64,000 nucleotides of DNA from Ramlibacter algicola (GCF_016641735.1 NZ_JAEDAO010000001.1:1302001-1366000); one strand, 5' to 3'; shown: positions 16,289 to 28,086, numbered from the stretch's first letter. The notes: a model not told the origin generated them from the sequence alone. A program made the numbers and translations.

Positions 16289-17353
16289 ATGTTCGTGGAG
16301 CAGAACGTCTCCCTCGCGCCGCACAACAGCTTCGGCATCGTCGCCAAGGCGCGCGAGCTGGTGCGCGTGCGCAGCGAAGCCGACGTGGCGCGGCTGCTGG
16401 CCGACCCCGCCCTGGCGGAACGGCCCAAGTTCGTCCTGGGCGGCGGCAGCAACATCGTGCTGACCGGCGACGTGCGCCCGCTCGTGCTCAAGGTCGAGAT
16501 CGCCGGCCGCCGCGTCATCGACGACGGCCCGCGCGCCACGGTCGTCGAAGTGGGCGCCGGCGAGAACTGGCACGACACCGTCGCCTGGACGCTGGAGCAC
16601 GGCTTCCCCGGCCTCGAGAACATGGCGCTGATCCCCGGCACCGTGGGCGCCTCCCCGGTGCAGAACGTCGGCGCCTACGGGGTGGAACTGCAGGATCGCT
16701 TCGAATCGCTCGATGCGGTCGACCTGCGCACCGGCCGCGTCTTCACGCTGGACGCCACGCAATGCGCGTTCGGCTACCGCGATTCGGTCTTCAAGCACCC
16801 GCCGCCGGACGACGACGAGGACCCCGCGCTGCCCGTGCGCGGCATGGGCCTGGCGGGCCGGGCGCTGATCCTGCGGGTGCGGCTGCGGCTGCCCAAGCCG
16901 TGGAAGCCGGTGCTCGAGTACGCCGACCTGCAGCGCAAGATCGCCGAGTCGGGCATCCGCGAGCCGTCGGCGCGCCAGGTGTTCGACTGGGTCTGCGCCA
17001 TCCGCAGCAACAAGCTGCCCGACCCGCGCGTGATCGGCAACGCCGGCAGCTTCTTCAAGAACCCCACCGTCACGCCCGAGCAGTGCACGGACATCATCGC
17101 CCGCGAGCCGGGCATCGTGCATTACCCGATGCCCGACGGCAGCGTGAAGCTGGCGGCGGGCTGGCTGATCGACGCCTGCGGCTGGAAGGGCAAGTCGGTG
17201 GGCAACGCCGGCGTCTACGAGAAGCAGGCGCTGGTGCTCGTCAACCGCGGCGGCGCCACCGGCGGCGAAGTGGTGACGCTCGCGCGCGCCATCCAGACCA
17301 GCGTCTACGAGCGCTTCGGCATCCGGCTCGAGCCGGAACCCGTCGTCGTCTGA
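16289..17353 (+). CDS. murB: UDP-N-acetylenolpyruvoylglucosamine reductase
   Basis: The 354-residue flavoenzyme of peptidoglycan precursor synthesis reduces UDP-GlcNAc-enolpyruvate to UDP-MurNAc with NADPH. Visible motifs are GGGSNIVL (51-58) for [19 protein letters not shown] in the middle and the catalytic serine in [10 protein letters not shown] (Ser254). Length and layout match the E. coli type I enzyme (342). The ATG at MFVEQNVSL is the first that begins at the conserved PHNSFG block. Confidence 0.96.
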   Translation: MFVEQNVSLAPHNSFGIVAKARELVRVRSEADVARLLADPALAERPKFVLGGGSNIVLTGDVRPLVLKVEIAGRRVIDDGPRATVVEVGAGENWHDTVAWTLEHGFPGLENMALIPGTVGASPVQNVGAYGVELQDRFESLDAVDLRTGRVFTLDATQCAFGYRDSVFKHPPPDDDEDPALPVRGMGLAGRALILRVRLRLPKPWKPVLEYADLQRKIAESGIREPSARQVFDWVCAIRSNKLPDPRVIGNAGSFFKNPTVTPEQCTDIIAREPGIVHYPMPDGSVKLAAGWLIDACGWKGKSVGNAGVYEKQALVLVNRGGATGGEVVTLARAIQTSVYERFGIRLEPEPVVV

Positions 17354-17466
17354 GCTTCCGCCTGCCAGCGCGACCGTGCTGTCGGCGCGGACCTACGCGG
17401 CTGAGCCGGTGGACTCAGCATGATTCGCGGTGGCGTCCGCCGGGGACGCACGACGGCGAAAGGTGG

Positions 17467-19278
17467 ATGGCGATGGGGGGCTGGCGCGGGCTGGCGCGAC
17501 GCGTGGTGGTGCTCGGCGCCTGCCTGCTGGCGGGCGCCGCGATCGCGCAGAACACCGCGGCGCCCATGCCGTCCTTCACGCTCGAAGTCCGCAGCCCCGA
17601 CCGCAACGTGCGCGAGCTGCTGCAGCGCCACCTGGAGCTGCAGCGCTTCCGGGAGGTGCGCGACCTCGACGAAGCCGAACTCGCGCGGCTGATCACGCTG
17701 GCCGAGCGCGACGCCCGCGAACTGCTCGGCACGCTGGGGTATTTCTCGCCGCAACTGGAAATCCGCCGCGACAACGGTGCGATGCCGCCGCGCGTCGTGG
17801 TCGACGTCGCGCCTGGCCCCCCGACCCTGGTGGACGCGGTCGACATCACGTTCGACGGCGACATCGCGGGCTCGACCGCTTCCGACGCCATCGCGCAGCG
17901 GCAGCGCATCCGCGAACGCTGGGCGCTGCCCAAGGGCCGGCGCTGGACGCAGGATGCATGGGACGACGCCAAGACCGGCGCCTTGCGCGAACTGGTCGCG
18001 CGCCGCTATCCGGCGGGCAAGGTGGGCCTCAGCCTCGCGGACGTCGATGCGGGCACGCAGCGCGCGCGCCTGGGCCTGAGGCTGGACTCCGGTCCCTCGT
18101 TCCGCCTCGGCGAGATCCAGGTCACCGGCGCGCGGCGCTACGACCCGGTGCTGGTGCCTCGGCTGGCGCGCCTGCCGCCCGGCACGGTCTACGACCAGGA
18201 CCAGATCCAGCGCGCGCAGCTGCGGCTGGTGGGCAGCGGCTACTACGACTCGGCCTACATCACCGTCGATCCCACGTCGGACCCGGCCGCGGCGCCGGTG
18301 CAGGTGAACGTGCGCGAGGCGCGGCTGCACAAGGTGGTGCTGGGCCTCGGCTTCTCCACCGACAGCGGGCCGCGCGCCACCGCCGAATACACGCACAACC
18401 GGCTGCCGTGGATCGACTGGCGTGCCGTCACGCGCCTGCAACTCGAACGCAAGACGCCTTTCCTCGAAACCGAGCTGCAGGCGGTCCCGGGCGAGGACCT
18501 GTGGCGCTGGGGCGTGTCGGCGCGCGTCGAGCGGCTGGACGACGGCCTGCTCGTCACGCACGGGCAGCGCCTTCGCGTGGGCCGCACGAAGAACGACGAC
18601 AACTTCGACCGCAACATCTACCTGCAGTTCGACCGCGCGAGCGTGCAGGCCGAAGGCGGCGTCGCGCCCGTGGAGGACACCGGCGACGGCACCGCGATCA
18701 GCGCCAACTACATCTGGGCCGGCCGCTACTTCGACCGCCTGCCGTATCCGACGCGCGGCCACTCGCTCGGGCTGGAGGTCGGCGGCGGCCTGACGCTGGT
18801 GGGCAGCAAGAGCCCGTTCCAGCGCACGGTGGTGCGGGCGCTGAAGATCCAGCCGCTGGAAGACAGCCGCATCCAGTGGCGCGGCGAAGCGGGCGCCGTG
18901 CTCGCACCGGACCGTGCGCGCGTTCCGGCCACGCAGCTGTTCCGCACCGGCGGCGACACGACCGTGCGCGGCTACGGGCTGCGCGAGATCGGCGTCGTCC
19001 GCGACAACGGCGTCGTCGTGCCGGGCCGCTACATGGCGGTGGGCAGCGTCGAGTGGCAGCGGCCTATCCGCCGCGGCGGCGTCGAGACGAATTTCGAGCA
19101 CGCTCTGTTCATCGACGGCGGGGCGGTCGCCGACCAGGTCGATCGGCTGCGGCCCTGGTGGGGCGTGGGCACCGGCGTCCGCTACAAGAGCCCGTTGGGG
19201 CCGCTGCAGGCGGACCTGGCGTACGGCGTGAAGGTGCACAGCTTCCGGCTGCACCTGACGCTGAGCAGCACCTTCTGA
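17467..19278 (+). CDS. tamA: TamA: Omp85-family outer-membrane translocation/assembly protein
   Basis: The 603-residue protein has a signal peptide (residues 1-27, AIA-QN), about 200 residues of POTRA-type repeats and a C-terminal 16-strand Omp85 barrel with RTGGDTTVRGYG, the family's lid-loop motif (VRGY). The last residue is Phe, the usual outer-membrane assembly signal. With TamB it forms a trans-envelope complex moving outer-membrane proteins or phospholipids. AAGGTGG precedes the ATG; a second in-frame ATG lies two codons on. tamB begins 11 bases after the stop. Confidence 0.93.
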   Translation: MAMGGWRGLARRVVVLGACLLAGAAIAQNTAAPMPSFTLEVRSPDRNVRELLQRHLELQRFREVRDLDEAELARLITLAERDARELLGTLGYFSPQLEIRRDNGAMPPRVVVDVAPGPPTLVDAVDITFDGDIAGSTASDAIAQRQRIRERWALPKGRRWTQDAWDDAKTGALRELVARRYPAGKVGLSLADVDAGTQRARLGLRLDSGPSFRLGEIQVTGARRYDPVLVPRLARLPPGTVYDQDQIQRAQLRLVGSGYYDSAYITVDPTSDPAAAPVQVNVREARLHKVVLGLGFSTDSGPRATAEYTHNRLPWIDWRAVTRLQLERKTPFLETELQAVPGEDLWRWGVSARVERLDDGLLVTHGQRLRVGRTKNDDNFDRNIYLQFDRASVQAEGGVAPVEDTGDGTAISANYIWAGRYFDRLPYPTRGHSLGLEVGGGLTLVGSKSPFQRTVVRALKIQPLEDSRIQWRGEAGAVLAPDRARVPATQLFRTGGDTTVRGYGLREIGVVRDNGVVVPGRYMAVGSVEWQRPIRRGGVETNFEHALFIDGGAVADQVDRLRPWWGVGTGVRYKSPLGPLQADLAYGVKVHSFRLHLTLSSTF

Positions 19279-19289
19279 AGGACGTGCAC

Positions 19290-22200
19290 GTGCGGGTCCT
19301 GCGCTGGGTGCTCGGAACCATCGCCGTCCTGGTGGGCCTGCTGCTGGTGCTGCTGGGCGCGGCGTGGGTGTGGACCGGCAGCGAAGGGTCGGCGCGCTGG
19401 GCGCTTGAACAGGTCGCGAAGCGGCAGCCGCTGGTGGCGGAGAACGTGCGCGGCTCGCTGCGCCGCGGCGTGCTGGCGGATCGTCTCGCGTGGTCGCAGG
19501 ACGGGCTCGCGGTCGAGGCGCGCGACGTCGACGTCGCGTGGCAGCCGCTGGAGCTGCTGCATCGCAAGGTGCACCTGGACCACCTGCGCGCGGCGTCGCT
19601 GCGCGTGGACGACAAGCGGCCGCCCAAGGAAGGCAAGTCGCCGCCGCCCACCTCGCTGGCGCTGCCGTGGCCGGTGGCCGTCGACGACATCGCCATCGGC
19701 CGCATCGACGTTGCAGGGTCGATGCCGGTCGACGTGCGCAATCTCGCGGGCTCGTACGCGTACGACCGGCGCGAGCACCACGTCGTGCTGCGCAACGCGC
19801 ACGCCTACGACGGCCAGTACCGGGGTGACGTGCGCGTGGGCGGCGATGGCGACATGCGCCTCAAGGCGGACCTGCAGGGACGCATCGCCGCGCCCGTGCC
19901 CGGGGCGGCGCAGCCGGTGCCGGTCACGTTCGATGCCCAGGCCAACGGCCCGTTGGCAGGGTTCGATGTGCGGCTGCGGATCGCAGGCACGGCGGGCAGC
20001 GCGGCGCCCGCGATGCGCGCCGACGCGACGGCGCGCGTGACGCCTTGGGCCGACTCGCCCGTCGCCGCGGCGCGCGCCGATCTCGAGGGCTTCGATGCGG
20101 GCGCGTTGTGGCCGCAGCTGCCGCACATGCTGCTGTCGGGCGAAGTGGCCGCGGCACCGCGCGCGGCCGGTGCATGGGCGCTGAACGCGGACCTGCGCAA
20201 CGCGCTCGTCGGACCGTGGGACCAGCACCGCATCCCCGCCTCGCGCGTGCGCGTCGAAGGCGAGTGGCGTGGCGCCACGCGCGTGCTGGTGCGCGACCTC
20301 GAAGCCGAGGTCGGCGGCGGCCGCGTCGTCGCGCAGGGCGCGTGGGAAGGGCAGGACGCGTGGAAGGTCGACGGCAGGCTGGACGGCGTCGACCCCGCGG
20401 CGATCCACACCGCGATGGCGCCCGTGCCGATTGCCGGCCGCGTGTCGTTGCGCGGGCAGGGCACGGCGATCGCGTTCGATGCCGACCTGGCGGCGCGTGG
20501 CGGGCCGGTGCGCAAGGCCGGCTCCGAACTCGCCGCCGCGGTCGGCGCGCTCGAGTTGCGCTCGCTGCGCGCGAAGGGCCGCTGGGCAGGGCAGGAACTC
20601 GCGCTGCCCGTGCTCGAGGTGCGCACGGCCGACGCGAAGCTCGATGCCGGCGTCGACCTGCACCTGGGCAGCGCCACGGGCCGAGGCCGCGTCGACCTCG
20701 AAGCACCCGGCCTGCGCGCGCGTGGCGTCGGCTCGGTCGCGCGCGCCCAAGGCGGCGGCACGGTCAAGTTGTCGCTGCCGGACATCCGGCAGGCGCAGCG
20801 CTGGCTGGCGCGGCTGCCGATGGTGCCGCAGGCGGTCACGGGCGCACCGGCGCTTGCAGGGCGGGGCGAACTCCAGCTGGCCTGGCAAGGCGGCTGGGAG
20901 GACCCGACGGTGCAGGCGATGGCTTCCATCCCCACGCTGCAGCCCGCCGAGGCGACGCCCGAGACGTGGTCGGTGAAAGACCTCGGTGCCAAGCTCGATG
21001 GACGCCTGGCCGACGCGCGGCTCGACGCCAAGGCGCAAGGCCAGTGGGGCGCGCGGCAGGCGACCGTCGACCTGGTTGCGCGCGCGGGCCGCCGCAACGC
21101 GGGGACCTTCCAGGGCGAGCTGTCCAGCCTGGCCGCCGTGCTGCGCGATCCGGCGGTCGGCACGGGGCCGTGGCGCGTCGACGTGCGGAAGGCGGTCGAC
21201 TGGCGCTGGTCGGCTGGCCAGCTGGAGACGGGCGCCGGCGAAGCGGTGCTGCAGGCGCCGAGCACGCCGCCGACGCAGGCGCAGGTCGCGTGGGAGCCTG
21301 TGCGATGGCGGCCGGGCCAGCTGCGCAGTGCGGGCCGGGTGACTGGCCTGCCACTCGCGTGGGCGGAGTTGCTCGGCGGCCCCCAGCTTGCCGGGACCGC
21401 ACTTGCAGGCGACCTCGTCTTCGATGGCCAGTGGGACGCGCAACTCGGCGAGGTGCTGCGCTTGCGGGCACAACTTGCGCGGCGCAGCGGCGATGTCTCC
21501 GTGCGCGCGGAAGCGACCGACGGCACCAGCACCCGCGTGCAGGCCGGCGTGCGCGAGGCGCGGCTGGCGCTGGACAGCGAAGGCGACGCGGTGACGCTGA
21601 CGCTGCGCTGGGATTCGGAACGCGCGGGCACCGCGGACGCGCGGCTGCAGACGCGCCTGTCGCGCACGAACGAGGGCTGGGCGTGGCCCGAGGCCGCGCC
21701 GCTGTCCGGCGCGGTGCGCGCGCAACTGCCGCGCCTGGGCGTGTGGTCGCTGCTGGCGCCCCCCGGCTGGCGCCTGCGCGGTTCGCTCGCCGCCGACGTC
21801 GCGGTGGCCGGCACACGCGGCGATCCCCAGCTGAGTGGCACCTTGCACGCCGACGACCTCGCGTTGCGTTCGGTGGTCGACGGCATCTCGCTGCAGGACG
21901 GCATGCTGCGCGCGCGGCTCGAGGGGCGCCGCCTGCTGGTCGAGCAGGTGCGGCTGCAGGGGCCGGGCACCGACGGCGGCGTCGTGACCGGCTCGGGCGA
22001 GGGCGGCTGGAGCCGCGACGGCGTGCAGGCGCGCGTGGTGCTCGACCTCGACCACCTGCACGTGAGTTCGCGCAGCGACCGCGACCTGACCGTGTCCGGC
22101 CAGCTGACGGCGTCGATGGATGCGGCTGGCGCGCAGGTGCGCGGCGCATTGCACGTCGACCGTGCGCGCATCGAGTTGCCCGACGAGGCGGCGCCGAAGC

Positions 22201-22994
22201 TGGGGGACGACGTGGTGGTGCGCAACCTGCCGCAGGGCGTGACGCTTGGCAAGGTGAAGCCGCAGGGCGACGCGCCGAAGGGGCGGCCGGTGCAACTGGC
22301 GGTCACGCTCGACTTCGGGCGCGACTTCCGCGTGCGCGGCCGCGGCATCGAGACGCGCCTGGCAGGCACGCTCAACATCGCCGGCGACTCGCTGGCCGAA
22401 CCGCGCCTGGTCGGCAGCATCCGCACGATCGGCGGCGAGTACCGCGCGTACGGGCAGGACCTGGGCATCGAGCGCGGCGTGCTGCGCTTCACCGGCCCGA
22501 TGGACAACCCGGCGCTCGACGTCCTCGCGCTGCGGCCGCGGCTGGCGGGTGGCCAGAAGGCGGGCGTGCAGATCACTGGCAGCGCGCAGGCGCCGTTCGT
22601 GCGGCTGTACTCCGAGCCGCAGCTGAGCGAAGCCGAGACGCTGTCCTGGCTGGTGCTGGGCCGCGCGTCGGCCAGTGGTGGTGCGGAGACTGCCTTGCTG
22701 CAACAAGCGGCCGTCGCCTTGCTCGCGAGCCGCGCGCATCGCGGCGACGGCAAGGGCGTCGCGGGCATCGTCGGCCTGGACGAACTGTCCGTGAGCCGCG
22801 CCGGCGCCGAAGGTCCCGCGGTGACGCTGGGCAAGCGCCTGGGCCGCAACCTGTACGCCGCGTACGAGCGCAGCCTGTCGGGAGCCGTCGGAACCTTGTC
22901 CGTCTACTACGACCTCTCGCGCCGCGTGACCGTCCGCGCGTCAGCCGGCGAACGCGCCGCGGTCGACCTGATCGTCACTTTCTCGTACGACTGA
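19290..22994 (+). CDS. tamB: TamB: inner-membrane-anchored translocation protein
   Basis: The 1,234-residue protein has an N-terminal membrane anchor (about 6-30), a very long region of predicted beta-strand repeats forming the periplasm-spanning groove, and a C-terminal DUF490/TamB domain ending in VTFSYD. It is the inner-membrane partner of TamA. The second of two GTG codons (19290) is chosen because AAGGA then lies seven bases upstream; the first (19284) is too close. Length is similar to E. coli TamB (1,259). Confidence 0.92.
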   Translation: MRVLRWVLGTIAVLVGLLLVLLGAAWVWTGSEGSARWALEQVAKRQPLVAENVRGSLRRGVLADRLAWSQDGLAVEARDVDVAWQPLELLHRKVHLDHLRAASLRVDDKRPPKEGKSPPPTSLALPWPVAVDDIAIGRIDVAGSMPVDVRNLAGSYAYDRREHHVVLRNAHAYDGQYRGDVRVGGDGDMRLKADLQGRIAAPVPGAAQPVPVTFDAQANGPLAGFDVRLRIAGTAGSAAPAMRADATARVTPWADSPVAAARADLEGFDAGALWPQLPHMLLSGEVAAAPRAAGAWALNADLRNALVGPWDQHRIPASRVRVEGEWRGATRVLVRDLEAEVGGGRVVAQGAWEGQDAWKVDGRLDGVDPAAIHTAMAPVPIAGRVSLRGQGTAIAFDADLAARGGPVRKAGSELAAAVGALELRSLRAKGRWAGQELALPVLEVRTADAKLDAGVDLHLGSATGRGRVDLEAPGLRARGVGSVARAQGGGTVKLSLPDIRQAQRWLARLPMVPQAVTGAPALAGRGELQLAWQGGWEDPTVQAMASIPTLQPAEATPETWSVKDLGAKLDGRLADARLDAKAQGQWGARQATVDLVARAGRRNAGTFQGELSSLAAVLRDPAVGTGPWRVDVRKAVDWRWSAGQLETGAGEAVLQAPSTPPTQAQVAWEPVRWRPGQLRSAGRVTGLPLAWAELLGGPQLAGTALAGDLVFDGQWDAQLGEVLRLRAQLARRSGDVSVRAEATDGTSTRVQAGVREARLALDSEGDAVTLTLRWDSERAGTADARLQTRLSRTNEGWAWPEAAPLSGAVRAQLPRLGVWSLLAPPGWRLRGSLAADVAVAGTRGDPQLSGTLHADDLALRSVVDGISLQDGMLRARLEGRRLLVEQVRLQGPGTDGGVVTGSGEGGWSRDGVQARVVLDLDHLHVSSRSDRDLTVSGQLTASMDAAGAQVRGALHVDRARIELPDEAAPKLGDDVVVRNLPQGVTLGKVKPQGDAPKGRPVQLAVTLDFGRDFRVRGRGIETRLAGTLNIAGDSLAEPRLVGSIRTIGGEYRAYGQDLGIERGVLRFTGPMDNPALDVLALRPRLAGGQKAGVQITGSAQAPFVRLYSEPQLSEAETLSWLVLGRASASGGAETALLQQAAVALLASRAHRGDGKGVAGIVGLDELSVSRAGAEGPAVTLGKRLGRNLYAAYERSLSGAVGTLSVYYDLSRRVTVRASAGERAAVDLIVTFSYD

Positions 22995-23007
22995 AGTCAG
23001 TCCGTCT

Positions 23008-24667
<1,660 letters not shown>

Positions 24668-24735
24668 GGGAGAGGGCTCGGGGAAAACCCGTGATTCTAG
24701 GCCGAGCCCTTCGGCAGCCTTCCGCGGCGCGGGCA

Positions 24736-24763
24736 AGAAAAAAGGGCGGGAGGTCCCGCCCTT
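24736..24763 (-). terminator. Intrinsic terminator of the glycine-zipper gene
   Basis: On the minus strand the perfect stem AAGGGCGGG/CCCGCCCTT with a four-base loop is followed by TTTTTTC. It lies about 30 bases after the stop at 24791 and separates this gene from ppnP-argG. Confidence 0.88.
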
Positions 24764-24790
24764 CGTGGCCGACGCGCGCAGCGTGCCGCT

Positions 24791-25477
24791 TCAGCGCCAG
24801 TGGCGATGGTGGCCGCCGCCACCGTGGTAGACGTAGCCCAGGCTCAGCGAGACCGGCGGGTAGTAGTACGGGCGCACGACCGGCGCGGCGTAGTAGACCG
24901 GCGCCGGGGCGGCGTAGTAGACCGGCGCGGCGGGCACGACGGTCGTCGTGCTCATCACGGCGGCGGGCGCGGCGGCCACGACCTGCGGCGCGTCCATCGT
25001 CTCGTTGGAGCCCACCGGCGTGACCTGCAGGCGGATGGTCGGGCCCGGGTCGTACGGCATGTTCACCGTGTACTGCCGGCCGGCGTATTCGTAGGTGACG
25101 TTCCAGCTGGACGTGCGGTTCTCGTAGAAGGTCTGCGTCGTGCACTGCTGCTGGTTCTGCACCGTGGTGCCGCCGCCGCCTTCGATGTTGTTGCCCAGCA
25201 CCGCGCCGCCGATCAGGCCCGCCATGGTGGCCAGCGCCCGGCCGCCGCCGTGGCCGACCTGGTTGCCGATGACGCCGCCGGCGATGGCGCCCATCGCGGC
25301 ACCGGCGCCGCTCTTGGGCTGCTCGATGGCCACCGGCTGGTTGGTGCAGACCTGCCGCGGCACGGCGACCTGCTGCACGACGGGCGTGCTCGAAATGACG
25401 CGCCCGACGATGTCCTGCGCCTGCGCGGCGCCGACGGCGCCCAGGCCAAGGAGGGAGATCAGGATGGTTTTCTTCAT
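24791..25477 (-). CDS. Glycine-zipper (17 kDa antigen/SlyB-like) envelope protein
   Basis: The 228-residue secreted protein has a signal peptide (MKKTILISL to AQA at about 20) and glycine-zipper segments GAAMGAIAGGVIGNQVGHGGG and LIGGAVLGNNIEGG between residues 58 and 97. A C-terminal half rich in Pro, Ala and Tyr (repeated PVYYAAP) ends in a His/Gly-rich tail. No lipobox cysteine is seen, unlike true SlyB. The start has GAGG ten bases upstream. Such proteins sit in the envelope and are often stress-related; the exact function is unknown. The PVYYAAP repeats could bind the wall, but that is speculation. Confidence 0.85.
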   Translation of the reverse strand: MKKTILISLLGLGAVGAAQAQDIVGRVISSTPVVQQVAVPRQVCTNQPVAIEQPKSGAGAAMGAIAGGVIGNQVGHGGGRALATMAGLIGGAVLGNNIEGGGGTTVQNQQQCTTQTFYENRTSSWNVTYEYAGRQYTVNMPYDPGPTIRLQVTPVGSNETMDAPQVVAAAPAAVMSTTTVVPAAPVYYAAPAPVYYAAPVVRPYYYPPVSLSLGYVYHGGGGHHRHWR

Positions 25478-25582
25478 GGTGCAAACCTCGCGTTCCAGCT
25501 CGGAATGCCTCAATTTTAGGCAGGCGCGCTGAGCCAAAGCTGAATGGCCGGTAAAGGCGGCGTAAAAAACCGCCGGCAGGCC

Positions 25583-25933
25583 CTAGCTCTGCAAATTACT
25601 CCACACCTGCGGGTCGAATCCGACCGTCGTCCGCCCCGGCCACTCCACCACCGGCCGCTTGATCACGCTGGGCTGCTCGCGCATCAGCCGCAGCGCCCCG
25701 GCCCGGTCAGCGGCCGTCGCCTGCAAGGCCGGATCGAGCTTGCGCCACGTCGTTCCTTGCCGGTTCAGCAATTTCTCCCAGCCCACCGCATCGGCCCATT
25801 GCTCCAGGCGATCGGCGGGCACGCCGGCCTTCTTGAAGTCGTGGAAGGCATGCGAGGTGCCTTGCCCATCGAGCCAGGCCCGGGCCTTCTTGACAGTGTC
25901 GCAGTTCGGGATGCCGTAGAGGGTGATCGCCAT
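25583..25933 (-). CDS. yffB: ArsC-family thioredoxin-fold protein (YffB-like)
   Basis: The 116-residue ArsC/Spx-fold protein has the redox Cys11 in YGIPNCDTVKKA and Arg93 in IKRPVVEW. It resembles YffB, a proposed glutathione-dependent thiol reductase, more than true arsenate reductase. Spx-type RNA-polymerase binding is unlikely because the second CxxC cysteine is missing. It is divergent from folC with 52 bases between starts. Confidence 0.9.
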   Translation of the reverse strand: MAITLYGIPNCDTVKKARAWLDGQGTSHAFHDFKKAGVPADRLEQWADAVGWEKLLNRQGTTWRKLDPALQATAADRAGALRLMREQPSVIKRPVVEWPGRTTVGFDPQVWSNLQS

Positions 25934-25985
25934 GGGGGCAGATGCTAGCCGGGCTGGACGTCCGGCGCGCGGAGACAATGCAGGC

Positions 25986-27275
25986 ATGGACACGCTGGAC
26001 GACTGGCTTGCGCATTGCGAGCGGCTGCACCCGAAGACGATCGCGCTCGGCCTCGATCGGGTTCGCGAAGTGGCGCAACGCATGCAGCTCGCGTTCGCGT
26101 GCCCCGTCATCACGGTGGCCGGCACCAACGGCAAGGGTTCGACCTGCGCGATGCTGGAAGCGATCCTGGGGCAGGCGGGCTGGCGCACGGGGCTGTACAC
26201 GTCGCCGCACCTGGTGCGCTTCGAGGAACGCTGCCGGCTGCTCGGCGAAGTGGTGCAGGCCGACGTGCTGCTGCCGCATTTCGAAAGCGTCGAAGCCGCA
26301 CGCCAGGACGTGCAATTGACGTACTTCGAGTTCACGACGCTCGCCATCCTCTCGTGCCTGGCCGCGGCAAACCTCGATGCGGTGATCCTGGAGGTCGGCC
26401 TCGGCGGCCGGCTCGATGCGACCAACATCATCGACACCGACTGCGCGGTGATCACCAGCATCGACCTGGACCACCAGGAGTTCCTCGGCCCCGACCGCGA
26501 GGCGATCGGGCGCGAGAAGGCGGGCATCCTGCGCGCGGGCAAGCCGGCGATCGTCAGCGACCCGGTGCCGCCGCGCAGCGTGGTCGAGGCCGCCGAGGCG
26601 ATCGGCGCCGACCTGTGGCTGGTGGGCCGCGACTACAACTTCCAGGGCGACAAACAGCAGTGGTCGTGGGCGGGCCGCGGGCGGCGCTATGCCGGCCTGG
26701 CCTATCCGGGCCTGCGCGGTGCGAACCAGCTGGTGAACGCGTCGGGCGTGCTGGCGGCGCTGACCGCACTGCGCGATCGCATCCCGGTCACGGCGCAGGC
26801 CGTGCGCAACGGCCTGTCGATGGTCGAACTGCCCGGCCGCTTCCAGATCGTCCCGGGCCAGCCGACGCTGGTGCTGGACGTCGCCCACAACCCGCATTCG
26901 GTGGCGGCGCTGGCGGCCAACCTCGACGCGATGGGCTTCTACCCGACGACGCACGCGGTGTTCGGCGCGATGGGCGACAAGGACCTCGGGCCGATGCTGC
27001 GCAAGATGGACCCGCTGGTCGACCGCTGGTACTTCTGCGACCTGCCGACGGCGCGCGCCGCGTCGGCAGCGTCTCTGGAGGCCCTGTGGCGGTCGCAGAC
27101 GACCCGCAAGGACGTGTCGTCGCGCACCCACGCCAACCCCGAGGCCGCCCTGCGCGCCGCGGTCGAGCAAGCAAGCCCGACTGATAGAATCCTCGTGTTC
27201 GGATCGTTCTACACGGTGGGTGGCGTGCTGCAGGGCGGACTGCCCCGCCTCCAGGCCAAGCACCTGGGCTCCTGA
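25986..27275 (+). CDS. folC: Bifunctional dihydrofolate/folylpolyglutamate synthase
   Basis: The 429-residue Mur-ligase-family enzyme adds glutamate to dihydropteroate and to folates. The P-loop TVAGTNGKGST is at residues 43-53, with ILEVGLGGRLDATN and VLDVAHNP further on as typical folate-ligase blocks. It heads the conserved run folC, SPOR protein, cvpA, purF, metZ, gltX. In many relatives accD precedes folC; here it is replaced by the divergent yffB. Confidence 0.96.
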   Translation: MDTLDDWLAHCERLHPKTIALGLDRVREVAQRMQLAFACPVITVAGTNGKGSTCAMLEAILGQAGWRTGLYTSPHLVRFEERCRLLGEVVQADVLLPHFESVEAARQDVQLTYFEFTTLAILSCLAAANLDAVILEVGLGGRLDATNIIDTDCAVITSIDLDHQEFLGPDREAIGREKAGILRAGKPAIVSDPVPPRSVVEAAEAIGADLWLVGRDYNFQGDKQQWSWAGRGRRYAGLAYPGLRGANQLVNASGVLAALTALRDRIPVTAQAVRNGLSMVELPGRFQIVPGQPTLVLDVAHNPHSVAALAANLDAMGFYPTTHAVFGAMGDKDLGPMLRKMDPLVDRWYFCDLPTARAASAASLEALWRSQTTRKDVSSRTHANPEAALRAAVEQASPTDRILVFGSFYTVGGVLQGGLPRLQAKHLGS

Positions 27276-27297
27276 TCCCCGACCCGCGACACGCAGC

Positions 27298-28083
27298 ATG
27301 GCCTTCTTCAAGTTCCGCAAGGGTGCCGACGAGGCGCCGGCCGCGACGGGCCAACCCGAAAGCGTCGAAGCCCTGCGTCGCCGCGCGCGGCACCGCTTGA
27401 TCGGCGCCGCCATCCTGGTGCTGCTCGGCATCGTGGGCTTCCCCCTTCTGTTCGACACGCAGCCGCGCCCGGTGGCGGTCGATATCCCGATCGAGATCCC
27501 GGACCGCGCCAAGGTCAAGCCCTTGCCGCCGCCGCCCGCGCCCCGCGCGCAGGGCGCCATCGTGGAACAGGAAGACGCGCCGGCCCCGGCAGCGTCGCGC
27601 GCGACCGCCGCGGCCTCGCGGGCAGCGCCCACGGCTTCGGTCGCTGCGGCTCCTGCGCCGGCCAAGCAGGCCGCGAGCGGCCCGGTGCGTGAAGCGCCGA
27701 AGGCCGAGCAAGTTGCGAAGGCGGCCCCGGCCCCGGTCGAGAAGCCGGCGGACAAGCCCGCGACGCCGCAACCGAAACCCGCCGACTCCGCACGCGCGCA
27801 GGCGCTGCTGGAAGGCAAGCCCGTGCAGGCCGCGCCGCAGGAAACGGCCGCCGAAGGCCGCTATGTCGTGCAGGTCGGCGCGTTCGCGGATGCCTCGAAG
27901 GCGCGCGAGACGCGGCTGAAGGTCGAGAAGGCCGGGCTGAAGACGTACACGCACGTCGCCGAAACCAGGGACGGCAAGCGCATCCGCGTTCGCGTCGGTC
28001 CGTTCGCGACGCGGGCCGAGGCGGACAAGGCCGCCGGCCGGATCAAGGACCTCGAGCTGCCCGCGGCCATCCTCACGCTGTAG
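27298..28083 (+). CDS. dedD: SPOR-domain membrane protein (DedD-like)
   Basis: The 261-residue bitopic protein has a cytoplasmic N-terminus, one membrane segment (about 34-52), a long Ala/Pro/Lys-rich periplasmic linker and a C-terminal SPOR domain (about 185-260, starting GRYVVQVGAFAD). SPOR domains bind denuded septal peptidoglycan, and DedD acts in cell constriction. The position between folC and cvpA is the same as for dedD in E. coli. The start MAFFKFRKG follows the folC stop by 22 bases. Confidence 0.9.
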   Translation: MAFFKFRKGADEAPAATGQPESVEALRRRARHRLIGAAILVLLGIVGFPLLFDTQPRPVAVDIPIEIPDRAKVKPLPPPPAPRAQGAIVEQEDAPAPAASRATAAASRAAPTASVAAAPAPAKQAASGPVREAPKAEQVAKAAPAPVEKPADKPATPQPKPADSARAQALLEGKPVQAAPQETAAEGRYVVQVGAFADASKARETRLKVEKAGLKTYTHVAETRDGKRIRVRVGPFATRAEADKAAGRIKDLELPAAILTL

Positions 28084-28086
28084 CGC

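Noticed and set aside
15754-17466. Open frame running into tamA from upstream, antisense to yajQ and across murB
   Set aside because: The tamA signal peptide begins at 17467 with a ribosome site. The upstream part overlaps yajQ and murB, which are certain genes.
19182-22739. Very long open frame antisense to tamB
   Set aside because: It is Arg/Ala/His-rich and lacks any domain. Such shadow frames are common at this GC content, and tamB on the other strand has clear family features.
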